Made by a program: the position numbers and the translations under genes. Under the pieces are notes generated by a model. It did not search any database and was not told the origin of the DNA. It was given only the letters and a program-made list of their open reading frames with translations. Below, one piece after another: positions 44,524 through 52,081 of a stretch of 64,000 nt of DNA. Location of the stretch: assembly GCA_002336105.1 (NCBI GenBank), contig DDEQ01000015.1, forward strand, positions 29,699-93,698, given 5' to 3'. The first letter of the stretch is position 1; each line of letters begins with the position of its first letter. This stretch comes from Chthonomonas sp. UBA1950. Its GTDB lineage: Bacteria > Armatimonadota > Fimbriimonadia > Fimbriimonadales > Fimbriimonadaceae.

Positions 44524-44705
44524 GTGATCGAGAAATTTTTTGGAGTGACGAAGAAGTCGACAAGGCCGTAAAAGAAGCAGTTAGAGAGGCTCTTGAGCGA
44601 CACGGCAGACGCGGAGACTTGGTCGCAGTCGAAAGGCAAGGGCAGGTGCTTCTAGTAACAGTTGATGACGCTGTTTCGAAAAGGACAAGGGAAGAAGGAT
44701 GCTAG
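44520..44705 (+). CDS. Probable small antitoxin of the zeta-like kinase
   Basis: The 61-residue product starts at GTG 44520 and overlaps the kinase stop by 4 bases. It has a helical half (DEEVDKAVKEAVREALERHGRR; a stretch of 14 charged residues) and a strand half (VAVERQGQVLLVTVDD). This EALERH...G...VAV pattern with a short strand tail recalls small proteins next to zeta kinases in cyanobacteria, which is recalled and not verified. Antitoxin activity is an inference. Confidence 0.65.
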   Translation: MSDREIFWSDEEVDKAVKEAVREALERHGRRGDLVAVERQGQVLLVTVDDAVSKRTREEGC

Positions 44706-44866
44706 GCGACCCAACGGTTAACCTACCTACTCTGCTCAAGATCTTTGTCTTTGGAACTCTCGCTGTCCTTCTCATTGTGTTCTTTGGCCTTCGAGCGTTT
44801 CTAAAGTGGCGTTCGAAGGACCAGGAGTCTGGAGAGAATATGCGGGGAACCTCAAACCGCTTTTGA
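44699..44866 (+). CDS. Small single-pass membrane peptide following the antitoxin-like gene
   Basis: The 55-residue ORF starts at an ATG overlapping the upstream stop (ATGCTAG), with AAGAAGG just before it. It has one hydrophobic helix (KIFVFGTLAVLLIVFFGL, about 14-31), then a basic stretch (RAFLKWRSK) and a polar tail. It ends at TGA 44866, just before the convergent glycosyltransferase stop. Composition and placement support a real gene; function unknown. Confidence 0.5.
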   Translation: MLGDPTVNLPTLLKIFVFGTLAVLLIVFFGLRAFLKWRSKDQESGENMRGTSNRF

Positions 44867-44869
44867 GGA

Positions 44870-45961
44870 TTAATGGACAGCTTTTCGGTAAACCGCTTCA
44901 AAGCGGTTTGCCATTTCACCTAAGGTGAATTTCTGCTCAACAACTCTGCGCCCCATACGTCCCATTTCTTCTCGAATGTTCTCGTTCGCGAGTAAGAATG
45001 AAACGGCTTCTGCAATGGCATCCGGTCGCAGGTCTACCAATAACCCCGTCTGTTGGTGCCTTACAACCTCCGGCAACGCCCCAACGCGTGTGGCGACGAC
45101 GGCCTTTCCTCGCGCCATCGATTCGATGGCAGCCACTCCGAAGGTTTCCATGTAGGAAGGCAATGTAGAAAGCGTAAAACTGTCGATCAGTCGCGGAATA
45201 TCGTGGCGAACACCTGTGATGGTGATCCGATCCGACAATCCCGCATCGCTTACTGCCTGATCAATCTCAGTTTTAAAGCCTTCTTCGACCAATCCTACCA
45301 ATAACAAGTGGGCATCTGGATGCTCAGACTTAAGTGAGCCCATCGCCTGAATCAATTCAACTTGTCCTTTATCTCTGCAGACTCTGGCGACGACGCCAAC
45401 GACTTGCTTCGAGTCTTCGATTCCAAGTTCATTAAGAGCGTCTCTGCGAGATGATGGAGCGATATCCACAAAGTCAGTGCCGTTGTAAACGGTGTCAATA
45501 AATCTTTCTGGAACGCCGTTGCCGTGAAGCATTCCGGCGACGAAATTGCTGACCGCAACCAAACGGTTCGTTCGACGAGCAAGGCGTCGATAAATCTGAT
45601 CGTTATTTGCGATATGAACGCTAGTGACGATTGGCGTTTTCGTTACAAGACCGAGGGCGTGTCCGATATATGCGCTTCTAGTCAGGTGAGTATGAACGAC
45701 GTCTATCTTGTTCTTACGAACCTGACGAACCAGGTAGCCCATCGTTCGCCACCAGCCGGTACCCTTCATATGAGAGTTGTGAACCGGAATTCCCGCGTCG
45801 GAAAGAATCGTTGGCAACCAACCGGGCGCAGGGGTAACAACCTGCACATAATGGCCCATTCGCGTTAGATTTGTTGACAACGAATAGACGTGCCGCTCAG
45901 CGCCAGAAGTAGCACTGCTAGAGCACATTTGAAGGATTCGTAGTGGCCTCGACTCGCCCAA
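44870..45961 (-). CDS. Family 4 glycosyltransferase
   Basis: The 363-residue GT-B enzyme has the N-terminal donor-independent fold (ILQMCSSSATSGAERHVYSL) and C-terminal motif VVGVVARVCRDKGQVELI near 205. ESMARGKAVVATRVGALPEVV near 280 carries the E-X7-E-type nucleotide-sugar site. It is probably retaining. The acceptor may be a cell-surface glycan. It is divergent from an MFS gene. Confidence 0.9.
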   Translation of the reverse strand: MGESRPLRILQMCSSSATSGAERHVYSLSTNLTRMGHYVQVVTPAPGWLPTILSDAGIPVHNSHMKGTGWWRTMGYLVRQVRKNKIDVVHTHLTRSAYIGHALGLVTKTPIVTSVHIANNDQIYRRLARRTNRLVAVSNFVAGMLHGNGVPERFIDTVYNGTDFVDIAPSSRRDALNELGIEDSKQVVGVVARVCRDKGQVELIQAMGSLKSEHPDAHLLLVGLVEEGFKTEIDQAVSDAGLSDRITITGVRHDIPRLIDSFTLSTLPSYMETFGVAAIESMARGKAVVATRVGALPEVVRHQQTGLLVDLRPDAIAEAVSFLLANENIREEMGRMGRRVVEQKFTLGEMANRFEAVYRKAVH

Positions 45962-46025
45962 TCAATCACCGACCGTTTTAGTGGTCGTGAGAGAGAATAC
46001 CCGTGAATCGCGTAATCTATAGTAT

Positions 46026-47375
46026 ATGCCTCCATCAGAACCCTTAACGTTCAAGCCTCCAGGACAGTCAGGGTTCAAACAGAAGTTCACCCAATCCAAG
46101 CTTGGCAAGGTCGTGAGGCACTCTGATTTCCGACTCCTTTGGATCGGCGCGTTCTTAAGTTTCACCGGTAGCTGGGTTCAAAATATCGCTCAGGGTTATT
46201 ACGTGTATTCGATTACGCGAAGCGAAACAATGCTCGCCGTTGTCTCGTTCGTGTGGAGTCTTCCCGTATTTCTTTTCGGCCTCGTCGCCGGCTCATTTAC
46301 CGATCATTTCAATAAGCGAAAAGTGCTTGCTTGGACTCAAGTCTGGTTTGCCTGTTCCGCGACTTACTTAGCCATTGCCACATGGATGGGATTTGTTCAG
46401 CTCTGGCAAATACTTGTTGTGTCTTTCACAAACGGTTTAGTGTCGTGCATAGAAATGCCAGCGAGGCAGAGCATTGTGAGCCGAGTCGTGCCTCCTGAAG
46501 ACCTTGCTGCGGCAGTACCGGTCAACGCAATGACGTTCAACGTTGCGCGAATTTTTGGGCCAGCTATTGGCGCATTCATTCTGGCCAAGTTCGGGGTTGC
46601 CTGGTGCTACTTCATCAACGGTCTGTCATTCTTTGCTCTCATTTGGTCGGCATTTGCCATCAAAGCAGATCTTCGATCGCATGAAACAGAAATTGGCCCC
46701 ATGCGCGATCTCATCACAGAAGGGATGCTCTACACCATGCGAGACATCCGGCTAAGGACCCTTTTGATCCTAGAGGCTTGCACGGCTTGTTTTGGCATTG
46801 CGTACATACCGCTCATCCCTGCCTACGCGAAAGAGGCACTTGGAGCACAAGTAGTTATGATCAATAAGGTGCCAGTCGATGAAGCCAAGGTGCTCAACGG
46901 CTACCTCTACATGGCAGTCGGTATTGGTGCTCTATTCGGGCTTATCTTGATCACAACACTGTCTGACAGCGACAAGAAGGGCAACATTGTGAGGTGGGCA
47001 ATGACTCTGCTCGGCGTGGGTCTCATTCTGATTGCATTCGTGCGTTCTCTTTGGCTCGTTCTTCCGATAGTCGCTGTGATGGGATGCGCCACCATCATGC
47101 AGTTCAACACCACCAATGCGCTGTTTCAATTACTTGCCCCAGACAGGCTCAGAGGGCGCGTTCTGGCGATGCACATCTGGACTCTAAACGGCTTGTCTCC
47201 TTTTGGTGTGCTTCTCTTTGGTGGAATTGCTAATTTCACGCGCACGAACCCGGAGCTATCAAATACGCTACCCATCAATGGGGTCGCGCTCGTTATGGCG
47301 CTAGGGGGACTTGTGATGCTCGTCGGAGCAGCTGCCGCGATTCGGAATCGACACGGCCTTTCCAACCTTGCTTAG
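46026..47375 (+). CDS. MFS transporter, multidrug/enterobactin-exporter-like
   Basis: The 449-residue protein has about 12 hydrophobic helices. It starts with FRLLWIGAFLSFTGSWVQNIAQGYYVY (split across helix 1) and has the MFS loop AGSFTDHFNKRKVL near 86. EMPARQSIVSRVVPPEDLAAAVPVN near 140 is typical of the MFS_3/EntS-like branch. The direction is probably efflux; the substrate is unknown. The 3' end overlaps the next convergent gene by 4 bases. Confidence 0.87.
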   Translation: MPPSEPLTFKPPGQSGFKQKFTQSKLGKVVRHSDFRLLWIGAFLSFTGSWVQNIAQGYYVYSITRSETMLAVVSFVWSLPVFLFGLVAGSFTDHFNKRKVLAWTQVWFACSATYLAIATWMGFVQLWQILVVSFTNGLVSCIEMPARQSIVSRVVPPEDLAAAVPVNAMTFNVARIFGPAIGAFILAKFGVAWCYFINGLSFFALIWSAFAIKADLRSHETEIGPMRDLITEGMLYTMRDIRLRTLLILEACTACFGIAYIPLIPAYAKEALGAQVVMINKVPVDEAKVLNGYLYMAVGIGALFGLILITTLSDSDKKGNIVRWAMTLLGVGLILIAFVRSLWLVLPIVAVMGCATIMQFNTTNALFQLLAPDRLRGRVLAMHIWTLNGLSPFGVLLFGGIANFTRTNPELSNTLPINGVALVMALGGLVMLVGAAAAIRNRHGLSNLA

Positions 47376-47890
47376 TGGATGCTGTCCCACGCTTTTTGAG
47401 CCTTTTCTTGGCAAGAATCAAACGTCTTCTTAGCAGTGTCAACCTGGTGCTGCAAAGTGTTGATTTGCTGCTGAGTCTCCTTTAGCAACTTTTCACCGTC
47501 ATCTTTGGCTTTCTTGGCTTCCTCCAGTTTAGTTTGAAGATCGTCAGAGACCTTTTTATACTTTTCGATAGCGGCGATCTTTTCTTTCTCGGCTGAGATG
47601 GCAGCTTGATGAAGTTTGTCCGGCGTTTTGCCAAGTTCACCCTTCAATTTATCTAGCTGCTCTTTTGCGTCGTCAATCGACTTTTGAGTCGCTTTCAAAT
47701 CGACTTTGCTTAATTCAGCTCTAGCCGAGTCCCATGCCTGTACAGCAACCTTTGAAACGACCTCGGCAGCCTGTTTTGCATTTTGTACCGCAGCCTCTTG
47801 ATCCTTGCTCTCACATCCAGCAATAAACGCAACGAGAACGGAGGCGAAAATCAGGCTATGCGATGACTTGAATTTAGCTATGAGAACCAC
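47372..47890 (-). CDS. Lipoprotein with long coiled coil
   Basis: The 172-residue protein has a leader and lipobox FIAGC (Cys near 26). The rest is Lys/Glu/Ala/Gln-rich helix for ~140 residues (for example DDAKEQLDKLKGELGKT and KLEEAKKAKDDGEKLLK), which predicts a long coiled coil. It would be anchored in a membrane and extend into the periplasm. It overlaps the upstream membrane protein gene by 17 bases, so the two may work together. Confidence 0.65.
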   Translation of the reverse strand: MVLIAKFKSSHSLIFASVLVAFIAGCESKDQEAAVQNAKQAAEVVSKVAVQAWDSARAELSKVDLKATQKSIDDAKEQLDKLKGELGKTPDKLHQAAISAEKEKIAAIEKYKKVSDDLQTKLEEAKKAKDDGEKLLKETQQQINTLQHQVDTAKKTFDSCQEKAQKAWDSIH

Positions 47891-48653
47891 CTAAATCCCT
47901 TACTATTTCAGCAATCTTGTCTTTCGATTTTGCTTCGACGAGGTTTGCCATCTCGGGAGACTTACCGACATATACAGGAATCGTATCATTGAGGATTGTC
48001 ATCGAAAAAGCATTCTGAACCTGAGTTTTTACAACAATAGGTAATTGCAGAACACTAGGAACACCTAGATCTCCACTACGGATCTTGTTCATATCTTCAG
48101 GCGTATCCGTCATCTTCTGGCCCTTTCCACCCATAAGTCGTTTCTCGGTCGACAACATTTCGTTGAGTTCCAATCTAAACCTTCGGTCAAATCGTACTGC
48201 GGTCAAAGTCGACGTCTGATGCCCGATGTTGACCACAAACGTAGGGGCCAGTTGATCAATATCAATGGGAACATTCGGAGTTTGGGGAATCTGCGGTGCT
48301 ACCACTGACTCAGGAACGACGGTGCGTCGACTCTGCCTGCTAGCCACTAGAAAGACACCAGCCAACATTACAAGAATCACGGCAAAGACAGCGCCGATAG
48401 CAAGAATGCGATGCTCGCGAACGCGAGCCTCAACTTGCTCGTTCGCTTGTGAATGCACTCGCTGACTGCGCATCGCACCTAACATTGTGAGGACTTCCTG
48501 TTCGGTTAATCCAAGCGAGGCTGCAAGTGCTGACGACGTAACCTGACCCTCACCAACGCCGGAAACATAAGTTTGGTTCAAGCGTTGAACAAGTTCCTCT
48601 GCCTCTTCCCGGTTGATTAATACTGGGTTCGGATTTTGGTGTTGCGATTCCAT
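47874..48653 (-). CDS. Single-pass membrane protein with HTH-like cytoplasmic part
   Basis: The 259-residue protein has a cytoplasmic N-terminal part with a possible helix-turn-helix (VTSSALAASLGLTEQEVLTML, about 37-57) and a membrane helix at about 82-105. A Pro-rich stretch and an exported domain of ~140 residues follow. It resembles sensor-type transmembrane regulators in layout only. Partner of the coiled-coil lipoprotein gene. No family is recognised. Confidence 0.6.
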   Translation of the reverse strand: MESQHQNPNPVLINREEAEELVQRLNQTYVSGVGEGQVTSSALAASLGLTEQEVLTMLGAMRSQRVHSQANEQVEARVREHRILAIGAVFAVILVMLAGVFLVASRQSRRTVVPESVVAPQIPQTPNVPIDIDQLAPTFVVNIGHQTSTLTAVRFDRRFRLELNEMLSTEKRLMGGKGQKMTDTPEDMNKIRSGDLGVPSVLQLPIVVKTQVQNAFSMTILNDTIPVYVGKSPEMANLVEAKSKDKIAEIVRDLGGSHS

Positions 48654-48741
48654 CAGCTAGAGGATTGTATGCTAATTCTGAAAGTTAAGATAGGCATTCA
48701 GTCTTAGGCTCGCTTCCCAAATGCTGTGTATGATAGTCACA

Positions 48742-49385
48742 ATGGTGTACCTGGCACTCGGCGACTCGATTAGTATCGACGATTACACTGGCGTAAAGGG
48801 CGGCGGTGCAGCCTCGCAGTTTGAAAATTGATCGAGGCGGACACCTTCATACCTCACGTTAGGGACGGTCGCGCAACCTACGGATGCCTTGAGGCATTGC
48901 GTGGGTTCGATTCTCACGCAGACATTGCCACTGTGACGGTCGGAGGAAACGACTTACTTGAGCTTTTTTACGCCCGAAACCGTCAACCTAGTTTGGGCCA
49001 ACAGAATGTAAGCGATGTCCTCGATCAGATCGAACTGGTTTATGATCTCATCGCTCTCAAAGCAGAGACAGTCATCGTCAACACGGTTTACGACCCTTCG
49101 GATGGAGACCTGAGTCGTGCTGCTGAGATCGGAGTCCCAAAAACCGCCCACTCAAGTCTTCTATCCATGAACTCAACGATCCGAAGATTAGCGAGTGAGC
49201 GAGGATTCCTCCTTTGTGATCTTGAGCTACTTTTCAAAGGGCACGGCTTTTGGTCGTCTGAACCGTGGATTGTTCAACATATCGAGCCCAACCTTGAAGG
49301 CGCCACGCAGATCGCCAAAGCATGGCACCAACTCGCAAAAAATAGCGGTGTAGATCGTTTGATCTACACCGCTTTCGACAATTGA
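48742..49385 (+). pseudogene. SGNH/GDSL hydrolase, broken by a one-base deletion
   Basis: The first 29 codons (from ATG 48742) contain block I of GDSL hydrolases, YLALGDSISIDDY, then stop at 48829. The remaining ~186 codons, in another frame, contain TVGGNDLLELF (block III) and continue the family. The two frames join at an AAAA run (48824-48827): adding one A would give GAA AAA TTG ATC and one open frame of ~215 residues. SGNH enzymes are esterases, with Ser in block I as nucleophile. The late catalytic Asp/His (block V) appears lost or diverged. It may be an assembly error or a true pseudogene. Confidence 0.65.
49335..49373 (-). terminator. secDF terminator inside the SGNH gene 3' end
   Basis: A perfect 13-bp stem (AGCGGTGTAGATC 49344-49356 / GATCTACACCGCT 49361-49373) with a 4-base loop. 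On the minus strand it is followed by TATTTTTTG, a good U-run. It would terminate transcription from secDF, yet it encodes the last residues of the SGNH protein (GVDRLIYTAF). Confidence 0.85.
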
Positions 49386-49386
49386 C

Positions 49387-52005
49387 TTAGTCGATGTCTT
49401 CGACATCTCTATGTCGTTTACCAGTGTCGCTGGCCCGTCGTCGCACCTGACCGTAGGATCGGCCTGATGAAGGCGATTGCACCTGAGGATTCTCTTTGAC
49501 CGGTGTACTTGCTGATGATGCAATCGCGCCGGCTGGATGGATGATTCGATCTCGCTCAATATCGTGTCGAGCGATATTAACCAGTTCCTTGCTCGGATCT
49601 TTCTTACCGATGGCTTTATCCCAAAGGTAAAGGATCGGAGAGGCATTGTACAGCGAGGAGTAGGTACCTGAGATAATTCCAACCAACATCGCGGTCACGA
49701 AGAACTTCAGGTCTGGAGTTGTTGTTCCGTAGAACACCAGAATAAGAAGCGTTACGATAACCGTCATGGACGTGTTGATCGATCGTGCGAATGACTGCGT
49801 AATCGACCTGTTCATGAGGTTGCCGAAATCTTCATTTGGCAATGGCTTGTGGAGGTTCTCTCGAACTCGGTCGAAGACAACAATCGTGTCATGAACCGAG
49901 AATCCGATCATGGTTAGCATGGCGGTTAAGAACAGCGCGCTAACTTCCCATCCGAGGAAGTACCCCACGATGGCCGAAGAGCCAAACACCACTAAGATGT
50001 CATGGATCAACGCACCAATCGCCGATAGGCCGAACCGTAAGCCCACTCCGAAACCACCCACACCTAATCCAAATCGGAAGGCTAGGTAGAAGATAATCAG
50101 AGCCGAGCTACCGATAACACCGTAGATCGCGTTCTGAAGGGTTTCTTTTTGGACCGCAGGGCCGATCTGCGTGAACTGCGCGGACGGATCAGGTTCGATG
50201 CCAGCTGCAACGGCAATCTTTGACAGACTGTCTTGCGAATCGCCCGTCAACTGAGACTGAGGTGGCAAGGTGATGTAGGCTACGCGGTGCGCGGGCTGAT
50301 TGGCAGTGGCAGGCACGTCGCCCAACTTAACGTTTCCACCTTTCATTCCAGCCTTTTCAAGGTTGGCCGCAATCTGTGGTCCAGAAATTCCTTGATCCTG
50401 AATTTTGAAAACCGCTTCGTAGCCGCCCTGGAACTCGACATTAGGCTTGAAACCACCCATGAAGAAGAACGGAATGCTAATGACGATTGACAGTCCTGAG
50501 ATGAGGAACCACTTCTTGGAAGTATTGACAATCTGAAGAGGATTCGAATTTGCTTCCGAGTCAAGGCGTTTGCCAAACCAGTTTCTCTCAACCGCGAACC
50601 ACTTTGGATGAGCGGCAATTCCCGAGTCGATGAAGAACATCAGCAGCGACCGAGTAACGGTCACTGCAGTAAAGAGCGAAACGAGAACACCGATGATTAG
50701 CGTCGTCGCAAAACCCTTAACCGGACCAGTTCCGAGGTTTGCAAGAACCAACGACGTGAGAATCGTACAAGTATTTGAGTCGATAATCGCGGGAAGGGCA
50801 CGCCTAAAGCCGAGTTCAATCGAGCCATGCAACGACTTGCCATGCCGCATCTCTTCTTTGAAGCGTTCAAAGACGAGAATGTTCGCGTCAACCGCCATGC
50901 CCACAGAGAGGATGAATCCAGCGATACCCGCAAGTGAGAAGGTCGCGTTGATCATCTTCATCACCGTAAGGGTGAAGAGCACGTAGAGACAGAGTGCGAG
51001 GAAAGCAACAAAGCCTGGGAACGAGTAGTAAATGATCAGGTAGAGCGCGATAACACCGAAGGCGATTGCGCCGCCCGTGACAATTCGATCTAGGGCGTGA
51101 GATCCAATCGTCGGGTCAACCTTTTCGCTACTGAGCAAGGTTAGATCGACGGGCAAAGCACCGGAGTTCAGAAGGTTGACGAGCGAGGTGACGTACTCAG
51201 GAGTGAACTCACCGTTAATCACCGCGTTGTCGCTCAGGATCGTTCCATCCTGCAATGGGGCAATGCTAAGAACTTCGCCGTCAAGAACTGCAGCCAACTT
51301 TTCACCCTTGTTATAGGCGTAGTGGCTACTCCAGTCCTTCATCTTTTGCGCGCCAGTGGGGCTGAAGTGCATCAGCGGCTGATAGCTCTGGCCAATAGGC
51401 TGAGCTTCGGCTGAAGCCAATTCATCACCAGCCAAAATCGGTTGCCATCCGACGACCCCTGCACCACCATTGATGATCTGCTGGTATTCAGGATTCTTCT
51501 TCCCGTCTTTCAGATAGGTAATGACTTCGGTCGATCCGTATCGCTTTTGGAAGGAAACGGACGGATGCTTGGGATCTTTTGCCGAAGAGTCACTAGCCTC
51601 CATGTAGGCGCGCAGCGGACCAGAATCAAGCTTCGTCGTTACGTTTCGAGCCCAGTAGAACTCAATGCGAGCACTTGTTCCGATAACTCGTCGAGCTTCT
51701 TCGACATTAGTGAAGCCAGGAAGTTCAACGACGATCTGGTCGTCTCCCTTGCCCAAAACGGTTGGCTCAGCAACACCCAAACCGCCCGATGCACGCTTGA
51801 GCATGATCTGAACGAGCTTGTCTCGGGTCGAGATGATCTGATCTTTCTGGTTGGCTTTCAGCTTGGTCGTGTCCATCTGATAGATGAACCGAACGCCACC
51901 TTTGATATCAAGACCGAGGTGATAGCCGAACTGGGTATATAGGATGCCCGAGCCTATTCCGAGAATCAGAACGAGCAGGAGAAATAAATAACTCTTCGAA
52001 CGCAA
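49387..52005 (-). CDS. secDF: Protein translocase SecD-SecF fusion
   Basis: SecDF uses the proton gradient to complete Sec-dependent protein export. The 872-residue fusion has a SecD half (about 1-480: D1 motif LGLDIKGGVRFIYQ near 32, IAGFILSVGMAVDANILVFER near 360) and a SecF half (about 495-820: NVEFQGGYEAVFK, then MIGFSVHDTIVVFDRVREN). Twelve hydrophobic segments. A C-terminal disordered Ser/Pro/Arg tail of ~55 residues follows. The fusion is complete; no separate SecF gene is expected. Confidence 0.95.
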   Translation of the reverse strand: MRSKSYLFLLLVLILGIGSGILYTQFGYHLGLDIKGGVRFIYQMDTTKLKANQKDQIISTRDKLVQIMLKRASGGLGVAEPTVLGKGDDQIVVELPGFTNVEEARRVIGTSARIEFYWARNVTTKLDSGPLRAYMEASDSSAKDPKHPSVSFQKRYGSTEVITYLKDGKKNPEYQQIINGGAGVVGWQPILAGDELASAEAQPIGQSYQPLMHFSPTGAQKMKDWSSHYAYNKGEKLAAVLDGEVLSIAPLQDGTILSDNAVINGEFTPEYVTSLVNLLNSGALPVDLTLLSSEKVDPTIGSHALDRIVTGGAIAFGVIALYLIIYYSFPGFVAFLALCLYVLFTLTVMKMINATFSLAGIAGFILSVGMAVDANILVFERFKEEMRHGKSLHGSIELGFRRALPAIIDSNTCTILTSLVLANLGTGPVKGFATTLIIGVLVSLFTAVTVTRSLLMFFIDSGIAAHPKWFAVERNWFGKRLDSEANSNPLQIVNTSKKWFLISGLSIVISIPFFFMGGFKPNVEFQGGYEAVFKIQDQGISGPQIAANLEKAGMKGGNVKLGDVPATANQPAHRVAYITLPPQSQLTGDSQDSLSKIAVAAGIEPDPSAQFTQIGPAVQKETLQNAIYGVIGSSALIIFYLAFRFGLGVGGFGVGLRFGLSAIGALIHDILVVFGSSAIVGYFLGWEVSALFLTAMLTMIGFSVHDTIVVFDRVRENLHKPLPNEDFGNLMNRSITQSFARSINTSMTVIVTLLILVFYGTTTPDLKFFVTAMLVGIISGTYSSLYNASPILYLWDKAIGKKDPSKELVNIARHDIERDRIIHPAGAIASSASTPVKENPQVQSPSSGRSYGQVRRRASDTGKRHRDVEDID

Positions 52006-52081
52006 CGTCGCACTGCCTCCTGGCGAATGCCAGATTAAGGCTAGAGTATACCGATTAGGGACCCCAAGGCTATCCGAGAAG

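Noticed and set aside
48900..48922. GGTTCGATTCTC resembling a tRNA T-arm
   Set aside because: No acceptor stem, anticodon arm or CCA context, and it sits in the SGNH reading frame.
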